This document shows positions 51,173-58,918 of a DNA stretch of 64,000 nucleotides, in pieces. Made by a program: the position numbers and the translations under genes. The stretch spans positions 1 through 64,000 of the forward strand of contig JASJPK010000084.1 in NCBI GenBank assembly GCA_031426735.1. The letters run 5' to 3'. The notes below the pieces were generated by a model, which worked only from the letters and a program-made list of their open reading frames with translations, searched no databases and had not been told where the DNA came from. Each line of letters opens with the position of its first letter. Within the stretch, counting starts at the first letter, position 1. This DNA comes from PFJX01 sp031426735. GTDB taxonomy: Bacteria > Pseudomonadota > Gammaproteobacteria > Burkholderiales > Thiobacillaceae.

Positions 51173-51190
51173 TGTCGCCTGGAGACGACG
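51173..51190. promoter_or_regulatory. GlrR-type dyad upstream of the binding-protein gene
   Basis: TGTCGCCTGGAGACGACG matches with one mismatch and continues with CTTTCG, as does the dyad at 63262. I see no -24/-12 element in the remaining 62 bp. The 214-bp gap 51039-51252 otherwise holds only a short GCTCATGCCATGAGC hairpin. Confidence 0.35.
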
Positions 51191-51252
51191 CTTTCGCCGC
51201 ACCGAAACCATATTTCTCTTGGGTTCCCGCCGCAGCGATTTAGGATAAGAGC

Positions 51253-52242
51253 ATGAACAAAACATTCTTGATTGCCTCGCTGGCCATTTTGTCCGGCCTG
51301 CTTGGGTGCCAACGAGAGGAAGCGGACGCCAGATCCGGGCTCGATGCGCCGCGCGTGATTGCGATGGTGCAATTGACCGATGTGGATCGCAACACGGTTC
51401 GCGGCTTTCAGGAAGCCATGGCGAAGCTGGGTTATCGGGAAGGGAAAAATGTTGTCTACCTTTCCTTGCCGCCCGCCGGCAGCGCCGACAAGCTGGAGGG
51501 GATCGTGCGCGCCCATCTCGCGCGCAAACCCGACTTGTTCCTCGTCTCCAGCACCCCCGCCACGCAGGCGGTCAAGCGTCTCACCGAAGCAAGCGGCGCA
51601 CCGCCGGTCGTCTTCGCGCCGGTCAACGATCCGCTCGGCGCCGGCATCGTCGCCGATCTCAAACATCCTGGCGGCCATATCACCGGCATCCGTTTGCCCA
51701 CCGGCGACGATCTGCGCCTGCAATGGCTGACGCGCATCGCGCCGCAGGTCAAGCGGGTTTACCTGCCCTACACCGCCGACGACAAGAGCGCGCTGACCAG
51801 TGTGCAACAGGCCACCGAGGCGGCGGCCAAACTCGGCCTGGAACTGGTGACGAAGCCCATCCCGGCGGGGAGTTCGATCGACGCCGCGATCGCCGCGGTG
51901 CCGGCCGACGTCGGCGCCATCTTCCTGCCCCGCGACAGCCGGGTGGAGGCCGCCATCGCCGAATTCGTCGCCCTCGCCGGGAAACGCCGCCTGATCATCT
52001 CCGCTCCCAGCCGCATTCAGGTAGAAGCCGGCGCACTGTTCAGTTATGGCTTCGTGCATCACGATATCGGCCGCCAGGCGGCGCGATTGGCGGACCAGAT
52101 TCTGAAAGGCATGGCCGCGGGAGACTTGCCGGTGGAAATGGCCGAGAACAGCCTGAGCATCAACCTGGTCACCGCGCACAAGTTGGGGCTGCGCGTCCCC
52201 GATGACGTCCTGCTCCAGGCCGACCATGTGATTCGCGAATAG
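51253..52242 (+). CDS. ABC-type substrate-binding lipoprotein (ABC_sub_bind family)
   Basis: 329 aa. Lipoprotein signal with lipobox LLGC (Cys near residue 19), then a periplasmic-binding fold of the PF04392 type: RVIAMVQLTDVDRNTVRGFQ, MAKLGYREGKNV, LFLVSSTPATQAVKRLTEAS, VVFAPVNDPLGAGIV and a C-terminal FSYGFVHHDIGRQAARLADQ. No permease or ATPase is nearby. The hybrid histidine kinase starts 3 bp after it, so it is more likely a ligand sensor for that kinase than a transporter part. Confidence 0.85.
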   Translation: MNKTFLIASLAILSGLLGCQREEADARSGLDAPRVIAMVQLTDVDRNTVRGFQEAMAKLGYREGKNVVYLSLPPAGSADKLEGIVRAHLARKPDLFLVSSTPATQAVKRLTEASGAPPVVFAPVNDPLGAGIVADLKHPGGHITGIRLPTGDDLRLQWLTRIAPQVKRVYLPYTADDKSALTSVQQATEAAAKLGLELVTKPIPAGSSIDAAIAAVPADVGAIFLPRDSRVEAAIAEFVALAGKRRLIISAPSRIQVEAGALFSYGFVHHDIGRQAARLADQILKGMAAGDLPVEMAENSLSINLVTAHKLGLRVPDDVLLQADHVIRE

Positions 52243-52244
52243 CC

Positions 52245-55200
52245 ATGCCCAAGAATTCCATCCGTCGTCGCCTGCAATATGCCTTCATGGGGTTGGCCAC
52301 GTTGCCGGTCGTGCTGACCAGCATCGGACTGGGCTGGCGCAACTACGAGAACCATCTCGACGAAGCCTACTCGCGCCAGCAGGAACTGGCGCGCCGGGTC
52401 GCCGTCCAGGTGCAGGCGGTGCTGCAACACCGCGAATCAGAACTCGAGAACGGCCTCCATGTCAGCGATTTCGTCCAGCTCGGGCAAGAGGCGCGGATAA
52501 GGGTTGCAACCCGCCTGCTGGCGGCACGCGATCACTTCCGTGAAATCCATTATTTCGATCGATCCGGCAAGGAGATACTGCATCTCTCCAATGTCCGCCT
52601 GCTCGCTTCCAGCCAACTCGAACATCCCAGCGACATCAGTGAATTCCGGATTGCAGCGCAAACCGGCAAGCCCTATTACGGCCGCGTCTATCAAAACGCC
52701 AGCGACAACGAACCGTTGATGTTGCTGAGCATCCCGGCCAAGGACGCACGTAGCGGTGAGATCGATGGCGTGCTGGTGGCGGAAGTGCGCTACAAGCCGG
52801 TCTGGCAGACCATTGCCGAACTCCAACTGGAACCGGGCGAGGAAGTCTATCTGCTCGATCAGGACGGCCATGTCATCGCGCATCGCAATCCCTCCGTCGT
52901 CCTGCGGGGAAGCCAGCTGCAACTGCTGCCGGGCGTCAGGCGCCAGGCCGGCCTGCAGGGCAACTCGGCCTTTCTTGCCGCGCAAACCTTCGAGCGCGGG
53001 CAACAGTCCTTCCGGGTGGTGGCCGAGCGGGATGCCGAACGGGCGCTGGCCGCGGCATTCGACGACGTCAAGCTGGCCGTCGCGATCCTGCTGCTGACCC
53101 TGGCGGCCGCGCTCGCCATCCTGATCCCGCTGACCCGGCGCATCACCCGCCCGGTGATCGCCGTCGCCGCCGCCGCGCGGGCGATCCATGATGGCGATCT
53201 GCGGCAGCGCGTACGCGTGGAGAGCGATGACGAAATCGGCGAACTGGCGCTCGCCTTCAACAGCATGACCGGACGCCTGAGCGCGTCGCTGCATAAGCTC
53301 GAAAACGAAGTCGAGGCACGCGCACGCGCCCAGTCGGCGCTGGAAAAACTCAATCATTCCTATCTCGCCTTGAGCACCACCAGTCAGGCGATCGCCAGCG
53401 CCACCAACGAACAGCAACTGCTCGACGAAGCCTGCCGCATCGTGCGCGAAGACTGCGGCTATCTGCTGGTGTGGATCGGCCTGGCCGAACATGATGCGGC
53501 GAAGAGCGTGCGGCCGGTGGCCGAAGCGGGCTACGAAGACGGCTACCTGGCTTCAGTAGACATCACCTGGAACGACTGTGAGCGCGGCCGCGGCCCGACC
53601 GGCACAGCGATCCGCGAGCGCCGCGCCGTGGTGAACCGCGACATGCTCAACAACCCGGCCTTCGCCCCCTGGCGCGCACAGGCCTTGAAACGGGGCTACG
53701 CCTCTTCCGCCGCGTTCCCGCTGGAGTCGCGCGATGTGGTTTTCGGCGCGCTGATGGTCTACGCCGACCACCCCCATGCGTTCTTCGATGACGAAATCGA
53801 ACTGCTCACCAAACTGGCGGGGAACATCGGATTCGGCATCGCCAAACTGCGCAGCGAGGCGGCGCGGGCAGAAGCGGTAGAAGATCTGGCGCGCAACAAG
53901 GTGCTGTTCCAGACCGTCACCGAATTCGCCACCGACTGGTCTTACTGGCGCGACGAGGATCGCGGCCCGTTTCGTTATGTGTCGCCGACCTGCCTGGCCG
54001 TCACCGGCTATACGGCCGAGGAGTTCCAGGCCAATCCCAACCTGCTCGACAACATCCTCCATCCCGAGGATCGCGCACATTGGGATGCGCATCTGCGGCA
54101 AACGGAAGAAACCGGCCCGCATGAACCGGACGAATACCGCATCGTCACCAAGTCCGGCGAGATCCGCTGGATCAGCCACACCTGCCGCCCGGTCATCCTC
54201 GGCGATGGCGCCCACATGGGGCGGCGCGGCTCAAACCAGGACATCACCGCCCGCAAGCTGGCCGAAACCGAACTCGCGCAATACCGCGACCATCTCGAAC
54301 AACTGGTGGAATTGCGCACGGCCGATCTCAGCATCGCCAAGGCCATGGCCGAGTCGGCCAACCAGGCCAAGAGCATCTTCCTGGCCAACATGAGCCACGA
54401 AATCCGCACGCCGATGAATGCCATTCTCGGGCTGTCGCATCTGTTGCGGGTCCAGGCGACGCCGGAGCAGGCCGAACGACTGGACAAGATCAACGATGCC
54501 GGACGCCACCTGCTGTCGATCATCAACGACATCCTGGACCTGTCCAAGATCGAAGCCGGCAAGCTGCAACTGGAGCGGAGCGATTTCGCCCTGGGCGCGG
54601 TGCTGGACCACGTCAATTCCCTGATTGCCGATGCGGCGCGCGCCAAAGGGCTAAGGGTGACGGTGGATGGCGACGCCGTCCCGATCTGGTTGCGCGGTGA
54701 CCAGATGCGGTTGCGCCAGGCCTTGCTCAACTATGCCGGCAATGCCCTGAAATTCACCGAGCGAGGTTCCATCGCCCTGCGCGCCAGATTGCTGGAAACC
54801 CAGGGCGATGAATTGCTGGTGCGTTTCGAGGTTACGGATACCGGCATCGGCATCCCGCCCGAAAAGATGGACCAGTTGTTCAAGGCCTTCGAACAGGCTG
54901 ACAGCTCGACCACGCGCAAATATGGCGGCACCGGCCTCGGCCTGGTCATCACCCGCAAGCTGGCAGTACTGATGGGCGGAGAAGTCGGCGCCGAAAGCAC
55001 GCCGGGCGCCGGCAGCACCTTCTGGTTCACCGCCCGGCTGCAACGCGGTCACGGCAGCATGCCCGCCATACCCTCGGCGGCAACGCTGGACGCCGAGGCC
55101 GAGTTGCGTCGATATCACGCCGGTGCCCGCATCCTGCTGGCGGAGGACAATGCCATCAACCGCGAAGTGGCGCTGGAACTGCTGCATGGCGCGGGGCTCG

Positions 55201-56162
55201 CCGTTGAAACTGCAATCGATGGCCTGGAGGCGCTGGAGAAGGCAAAACAGCGTCCCTACGACCTGATCCTGATGGACATCCAGATGCCCAACATGAACGG
55301 GCTGGAAGCCACGCGCGCCATACGTGAACAGCCAGGCGGGCAATCGATTCCGATCCTGGCGATGACCGCCAACGCCTTCGATGAAGACCGCCGCACCTGT
55401 CAGGCCGCGGGCATGAATGACTTCATCGCCAAACCGGTCGATCCCGACGCGCTCTACGCGACCCTGCTGAAATGGCTGCCGGCGCGTGAGCCCGCCGCGA
55501 GCATCGCCCCGAACTACGCGCTTGCGCAATCCCGCCCAAGCGGCACCGACGCGTTACTGGCCAGACTGGCCAGCGTCTCGGGTCTCAATGTGACTCGCGG
55601 CCTGACGGCCCTGCGCGGCAATACCGGCAAATACCTGGAACTGCTGCACCGGTTTGTCGCAAACCACGCCGACGACATGCAGCGGTTCACCGCAAGCGTG
55701 GTCGAGGGCGACCGCGTCAGCGCGCTGCGCCATGCCCACACGCTCAAGGGCGCCGCGGCCACGCTGGGCGCGGAGCGTCTGGCTGAGAAGGCGCAACAGC
55801 TGGAAACAACTTTACGGTCAAGCCCGGACAGCGCCGAATTGAATGGGAATATGGAAGCCGTCCGTCGCGAATTGGCGGCCTTGTCCGCGGCACTGCCGGC
55901 GTTGCCACCCTCGACTGCGCCGACAGACGTCCCTCCTTCCGATCCGGCCACACTAAAAATCATCCTCGACCAACTCGAGACCTTTCTGGCGCAGAGCGAC
56001 AGCGCCGCCGGCCCCCTGTTCCGGCTACACGCCGGGCAATTGCGCGCCGCGCTGGGACCACGCTGCGCAGAACTTGCCGAACAGATCGCGGTACTGGATC
56101 TTGAGGCGGCGGAACACACATTGCATGCCCTGCGGCAAGGGGAGTCGGGGCGGAACGGCTAG
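52245..56162 (+). CDS. Hybrid sensor histidine kinase with GAF, PAS, REC and Hpt domains
   Basis: 1305 aa. First membrane span near residues 15-33, a Cache-like periplasmic sensor to about 270, second span about 280-302, HAMP (ARAIHDGDLRQRVRVES), GAF (about 370-540), PAS (about 555-675), HisKA with MSHEIRTPMNAILG, HATPase (DTGIGIPPEKM, GTGLGLVITRKLA), receiver with phosphoacceptor in LILMDIQMPNMNG, and Hpt with HTLKGAAATLGAERL. A full phosphorelay without an adjacent output regulator. It is coupled to the binding lipoprotein, which probably feeds its sensor domain. Confidence 0.93.
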   Translation: MPKNSIRRRLQYAFMGLATLPVVLTSIGLGWRNYENHLDEAYSRQQELARRVAVQVQAVLQHRESELENGLHVSDFVQLGQEARIRVATRLLAARDHFREIHYFDRSGKEILHLSNVRLLASSQLEHPSDISEFRIAAQTGKPYYGRVYQNASDNEPLMLLSIPAKDARSGEIDGVLVAEVRYKPVWQTIAELQLEPGEEVYLLDQDGHVIAHRNPSVVLRGSQLQLLPGVRRQAGLQGNSAFLAAQTFERGQQSFRVVAERDAERALAAAFDDVKLAVAILLLTLAAALAILIPLTRRITRPVIAVAAAARAIHDGDLRQRVRVESDDEIGELALAFNSMTGRLSASLHKLENEVEARARAQSALEKLNHSYLALSTTSQAIASATNEQQLLDEACRIVREDCGYLLVWIGLAEHDAAKSVRPVAEAGYEDGYLASVDITWNDCERGRGPTGTAIRERRAVVNRDMLNNPAFAPWRAQALKRGYASSAAFPLESRDVVFGALMVYADHPHAFFDDEIELLTKLAGNIGFGIAKLRSEAARAEAVEDLARNKVLFQTVTEFATDWSYWRDEDRGPFRYVSPTCLAVTGYTAEEFQANPNLLDNILHPEDRAHWDAHLRQTEETGPHEPDEYRIVTKSGEIRWISHTCRPVILGDGAHMGRRGSNQDITARKLAETELAQYRDHLEQLVELRTADLSIAKAMAESANQAKSIFLANMSHEIRTPMNAILGLSHLLRVQATPEQAERLDKINDAGRHLLSIINDILDLSKIEAGKLQLERSDFALGAVLDHVNSLIADAARAKGLRVTVDGDAVPIWLRGDQMRLRQALLNYAGNALKFTERGSIALRARLLETQGDELLVRFEVTDTGIGIPPEKMDQLFKAFEQADSSTTRKYGGTGLGLVITRKLAVLMGGEVGAESTPGAGSTFWFTARLQRGHGSMPAIPSAATLDAEAELRRYHAGARILLAEDNAINREVALELLHGAGLAVETAIDGLEALEKAKQRPYDLILMDIQMPNMNGLEATRAIREQPGGQSIPILAMTANAFDEDRRTCQAAGMNDFIAKPVDPDALYATLLKWLPAREPAASIAPNYALAQSRPSGTDALLARLASVSGLNVTRGLTALRGNTGKYLELLHRFVANHADDMQRFTASVVEGDRVSALRHAHTLKGAAATLGAERLAEKAQQLETTLRSSPDSAELNGNMEAVRRELAALSAALPALPPSTAPTDVPPSDPATLKIILDQLETFLAQSDSAAGPLFRLHAGQLRAALGPRCAELAEQIAVLDLEAAEHTLHALRQGESGRNG

Positions 56163-56173
56163 TGTGGAAGGCG

Positions 56174-56247
56174 TCTGGGAGCGCCGGCTTCCAGCCGGCT
56201 CGTTCGTCTGATCAAAATACGAAGCCGGCTGGAAGCCGGCGCTCCAA
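56174..56247. repeat. REP pair, GGGAGCGCCGGCTTCC variant
   Basis: GGGAGCGCCGGCTTCCAGCC is followed after about 25 bp by its inverse GGCTGGAAGCCGGCGCTCC. This is the sister of 31531-31603. It lies just after the hybrid kinase stop. Confidence 0.8.
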
Positions 56248-56343
56248 CTGATGGCCGGCCTGCGCCTGGTCCTTGGTGTCAAAGTCAAAGCCGGCAACGA
56301 ACACACCGGCAGCCACAGCTTGCCCAGGCTCCTGCAAGTCCTG

Positions 56344-56579
56344 CACGCTGAACCCCATCGTCGTCTTCCTCAGCATTCTGTTCTGGGGCTGGCTATGGGG
56401 CGCGGTCGGCGCCCTGGTCGCGGTTCCCATGCTGGTCAGCTTCCGCATTTTCTGCGTCCATGTCCCGGCCTTGCAGCCGCTTGGCGAACTGGTCAGTTGC
56501 GCGCCCGGCAACAGCGTCGCCATGCAACGACGCAGCGATCCGAATCGCTCCCGAGAAGGAAACCTAACCGATTGATTTG
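56344..56579 (+). pseudogene. Duplicated 3' fragment of the AI-2E transporter gene
   Basis: These 236 bp match 50803-51038 at a constant offset of 5541 bp with no gaps. They encode LNPIVVFLSILFWGWLWGAV onward to the same stop codon. The first 180 bp are nearly identical; about 25 bp before the stop are more diverged. There is no start codon or membrane N-terminus, so it is a gene relic. The 97 bp before it (56247-56343) do not match the permease gene, so the copy boundary is sharp. Confidence 0.9.
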
Positions 56580-56595
56580 TTTGCACAAATAGATC

Positions 56596-56611
56596 AGGCA
56601 CAAGAGATGCT
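56596..56611 (+). promoter_or_regulatory. Weak sigma54-like element of the entericidin gene
   Basis: AGGCACAAGAGATGCT has GG at 56597-56598 and GC at 56609-56610, ten bases apart, with one mismatch each in -24 and -12. A degenerate dyad CGTCGCCATGCAACGACG lies at 56515-56532. Confidence 0.35.
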
Positions 56612-56679
56612 TGGATATCGGCGTCAGCGCCACGATGCATTGCTGACAGCGGTTTTCAACCTAAACCAAGGAGAAAAAC

Positions 56680-56823
56680 ATGACTCGACTGATGGCATTA
56701 CTCACCTTGATCCTGTTCGCCGGACTGACCGGTTGCAACACCATGGAAGGTGTCGGCAAGGATATCGAACGGGGCGGCGAAAAACTTCAGGGCAGCGCAC
56801 AGGACACGAAGCAGAACATGTAG
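56680..56823 (+). CDS. Entericidin A/B-like lipoprotein
   Basis: 47 aa. Lipoprotein signal MTRLMALLTLILFAGLTGC (lipidated Cys at 19), then NTMEGVGKDIERGGEKLQGS, the conserved entericidin core (GxGKDIxxGG). Entericidins are tiny envelope lipoproteins made in stationary phase or stress. RBS AAGGAGAAAAAC precedes the ATG. Confidence 0.88.
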   Translation: MTRLMALLTLILFAGLTGCNTMEGVGKDIERGGEKLQGSAQDTKQNM

Positions 56824-56836
56824 ATACATAGCATCT

Positions 56837-56908
56837 GATCGCGCCTTGGAAGGCGCTCCTACGCGATGCGGAAACGTCACGCATAGAAGCGCCTTCCAAG
56901 GCGCGATT
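56837..56908. repeat. Inverted REP pair
   Basis: GATCGCGCCTTGGAAGGCGC ending CTCCTAC (56837-56862) and an altered direct copy ATAGAAGCGCCTTCCAAGGC (56883-56908). They separate the entericidin and PRC-barrel genes, which converge. Confidence 0.88.
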
Positions 56909-56953
56909 TGCGACGGGCTGCGGCAAGCTTCGCCGCCCCGTCGCTGCGGTGTA

Positions 56954-57358
56954 TCAGTGGATGTCGCCGGTCGCCCAGCTCAGATCCGCCACCGAAGGCC
57001 AGTTTTCCTTATCGAACCCCTCGGCGTGTTCCAGCCGCTGTTTACTGACGTCGAGCACGAAGCACTTGTGATCCGCGTCCAGGGTCAGCGCGCTCCAGGG
57101 AATTGCGAACAGCTTGTCGCCCACCCCCATCACGCCGCCAGTGGACAACACCGCGTAGGCGATGCTGCCGCCGGTCAGATCGAGCATGATCTCCTTGATC
57201 TTGCCCAGGTTCTCGCCCGTGGCATTGACGACGGATTCGCCTTCCAGGCTGCCGGCCGCCATAATTTCCGGGCCGGGCCCCTTGCCCTTGTGGCCGCCGA
57301 CGATGCGGAATCCAGTGGCGGTCAGGGAGCCGGAATAAGTAGTTGATCCCATATTCAT
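56954..57358 (-). CDS. PRC-barrel domain protein
   Basis: 134 aa, soluble. After a 35-residue polar lead comes a PRC-barrel: GSLEGESVVNATGENLGKIK, EIMLDLTGGSIAYAVLSTGG, KLFAIPWSALTLDADHKCFV, then DVSKQRLEHAEGFDKENWPS. Family members act as small adaptor or stress proteins in many bacteria. The start at 57358 (MNMGSTTYSGS) has AGGAGTG upstream; longer frames run into a REP region. Confidence 0.85.
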   Translation of the reverse strand: MNMGSTTYSGSLTATGFRIVGGHKGKGPGPEIMAAGSLEGESVVNATGENLGKIKEIMLDLTGGSIAYAVLSTGGVMGVGDKLFAIPWSALTLDADHKCFVLDVSKQRLEHAEGFDKENWPSVADLSWATGDIH

Positions 57359-57513
57359 CACTCCTGTGTGTTGAAGACCTGCCGCACCGCCGGCGCGCTT
57401 CGCGCTTGGTGGCGGACCACACCGGCACCAGGACGGCAACCTCTGGCGGCGACATGCGCCGCCTGTGTTTTTCGGCCGTCCGCGCGGGCAGGAGTTCCTG
57501 TGCCGAGCGCAAT

Positions 57514-57584
57514 GTAGCAGCGCCTTCCAAGGCGCGATTTCACCTGCATGCGTGGATGGATCGCGGCTTGCAAGCCGCTCCTAC
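57514..57584. repeat. Inverted REP pair with shared linker
   Basis: GTAGCAGCGCCTTCCAAGGC (57514-57539), linker TTTCACCTGCATGCGTGGAT, then GATCGCGGCTTGCAAGCCGC ending CTCCTAC (57559-57584). The same linker joins the pair at 62229-62301, so it is a repeated bipartite unit. Confidence 0.88.
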
Positions 57585-57920
57585 CTATTGGCTTTCCAGC
57601 TTGGCCAATTCGTTCAAGGCCGCATTGAACGACACCTCGGCATTGTTTGCGAAACACACCACGTTCGCGATGGTGCAGATCGACAATTCATCGCCGATCA
57701 TCATCCAGCCGCGCGGCGGCCAGCCCGTCTTGCCGGAAATGGCCGCGAGCATGTCGCTGCCGTGATGCATGATCCGCCCATTGGCGTGGCACAACTGCGC
57801 CGCGAGTTCGTCATGCAGCGCCTCCAGTTTCCCCACCGCCTCCATGAGCGAGCCGTCATCGTAAAAGCGCAATGCGGCGATCACGCCTTTCGTTTCGAGC
57901 AGGTCCGCCAGATTTGCCAT
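57585..57920 (-). CDS. DUF2173-like protein, paralogue 3
   Basis: 111 aa: MANLADLLETKGVIAALRFY, DDGSLMEAVGKLEALHDELA, then GKTGWPPRGWMMIGDELSIC and a final NNAEVSFNAALNELAKLE. It is soluble with an alpha/beta pattern. It resembles DUF2173, a family of unknown function seen in chemolithotrophic betaproteobacteria. The ATG at 57920 has GAAGGA six bases upstream and is preferred over the one at 57926. Third of three related genes in a row; it starts 10 bp after the second one ends. Confidence 0.75.
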   Translation of the reverse strand: MANLADLLETKGVIAALRFYDDGSLMEAVGKLEALHDELAAQLCHANGRIMHHGSDMLAAISGKTGWPPRGWMMIGDELSICTIANVVCFANNAEVSFNAALNELAKLESQ

Positions 57921-57930
57921 GGCCATTCCT

Positions 57931-58263
57931 TCACCCATTTCCCTTGAACAGACGGTACGCCCGGTCATAGTCGAAATGCCGGCTATGGCCGATCACAGCC
58001 TTGCCGTCCATGCCCATCAACACATGGTCCAGGCTCAGGAAGGCAAAGCCGCGTTCCGGCAGGAAGCCGACCTGGCCGGTGTGCTTCGTCCAGCCCACGG
58101 CCTGCATGCGGTAGATCGCCATGTTCGCGGCGCACATCTGCGCGACCATCTCGGCGAAATCCTGTTCCAGCTCTCCGCGCAGGTCACCCAATTCGCCGGT
58201 GCAGGAAAATTCGATCGCGCCATAAATTCCCGGCAAATCCATGAGTTGGTCCAGTGTCGGCAT
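57931..58263 (-). CDS. DUF2173-like protein, paralogue 2
   Basis: 110 aa: MPTLDQLMDLPGIYGAIEFS, GELGDLRGELEQDFAEMVAQ, KHTGQVGFLPERGFAFLSLD, HVLMGMDGKAVIGHSRHFDY. It shares length, the early PG-x-x-GAI-x-F core and helix-then-sheet layout with its two neighbours but is the most divergent of them. RBS GGGAGGATTCC precedes the ATG. The function is unknown. Confidence 0.75.
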   Translation of the reverse strand: MPTLDQLMDLPGIYGAIEFSCTGELGDLRGELEQDFAEMVAQMCAANMAIYRMQAVGWTKHTGQVGFLPERGFAFLSLDHVLMGMDGKAVIGHSRHFDYDRAYRLFKGNG

Positions 58264-58280
58264 GGAATCCTCCCGTTTCG

Positions 58281-58637
58281 CTATTTGCTTCCCGCCTTGT
58301 CGATGCCCTCGGCGCCGCGCAGGGCCTGGAAGACCTCGTTGAACGAAGCCGGCCCGGTCTGCATGACACAAAAGGACTCGCCCACGCTGACGATGCCGGC
58401 TTCCGGCCCCCAGGTGGCCCAGCCGTAACAGTCACGCCAGCCCGACTTTCCCGTCAGCCGATCCAGCAGCTTTCCCTGCATTTCCATGGTCAGGGCGATG
58501 GCGGAGCACAGGCCGGCAAGCAATAAGGCCTCGTTTTCGGCCAGGGAACCCGCGAATTCGTCCACCTGCCCCTTGCGGGAAAATTGCCCCGCGGCGATGG
58601 CGCCGGGTAGCTTGAGCAAGTCGGACGCTGCAGACAT
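58281..58637 (-). CDS. DUF2173-like protein, paralogue 1
   Basis: 118 aa: MSAASDLLKLPGAIAAGQFS, then ENEALLLAGLCSAIALTMEM, TGKSGWRDCYGWATWGPEAG, IVSVGESFCVMQTGPASFNE. First gene of the trio (minus strand), 17 bp before the second. The GK(T/S)GW and SFN motifs are shared with paralogue 3. RBS AGGGAGTGCCC. No -24/-12 element or operator dyad was seen upstream. The function is unknown. Confidence 0.75.
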   Translation of the reverse strand: MSAASDLLKLPGAIAAGQFSRKGQVDEFAGSLAENEALLLAGLCSAIALTMEMQGKLLDRLTGKSGWRDCYGWATWGPEAGIVSVGESFCVMQTGPASFNEVFQALRGAEGIDKAGSK

Positions 58638-58848
58638 GGGCACTCCCTGTCGAAACCGTGAATGACAGCCGAAGCCGGATTCCACCAATACCTTATTGAT
58701 AGCGAAGCGCATAACCGCCGGTATTGCCGGGTTATTTATTCCGCCTAAAGAAACCACGCTCCTGGCGCTTGGCGGCGAGGTTGGCACGAAAGCTGCAGGA
58801 ACCTTGCATCGCGGCTGTGCAGCCGCTCGCGCAACGGAGGGAACGATC

Positions 58849-58908
58849 ATGCTTTCCTGGGTACCGAGCATCCTCCATGGGGTCGACCGCCGGCCGCCGC
58901 CGCGGTAA
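58849..58908 (+). pseudogene. Deletion relic of a DUF1328 gene
   Basis: 19 codons, MLSWVPSILHGVDRRPPPR. Its leader and start (GGAGGGAACGATCATGCTTT) match those of the intact DUF1328 gene at 47114 (GGAGGCCGATCATGTTTTCC region), and its end CCGCCGGCCGCCGCCG matches that gene's end. The membrane-spanning middle is missing. It looks like an internally deleted second copy, just upstream of the YihY gene. Confidence 0.55.
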
Positions 58909-58918
58909 CACTGTCGCC

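Noticed and set aside
56212..56640. Minus-strand frame across the duplicated permease end
   Set aside because: It is the antisense of the AI-2E gene copy; the short unmatched part has no recognisable domain.
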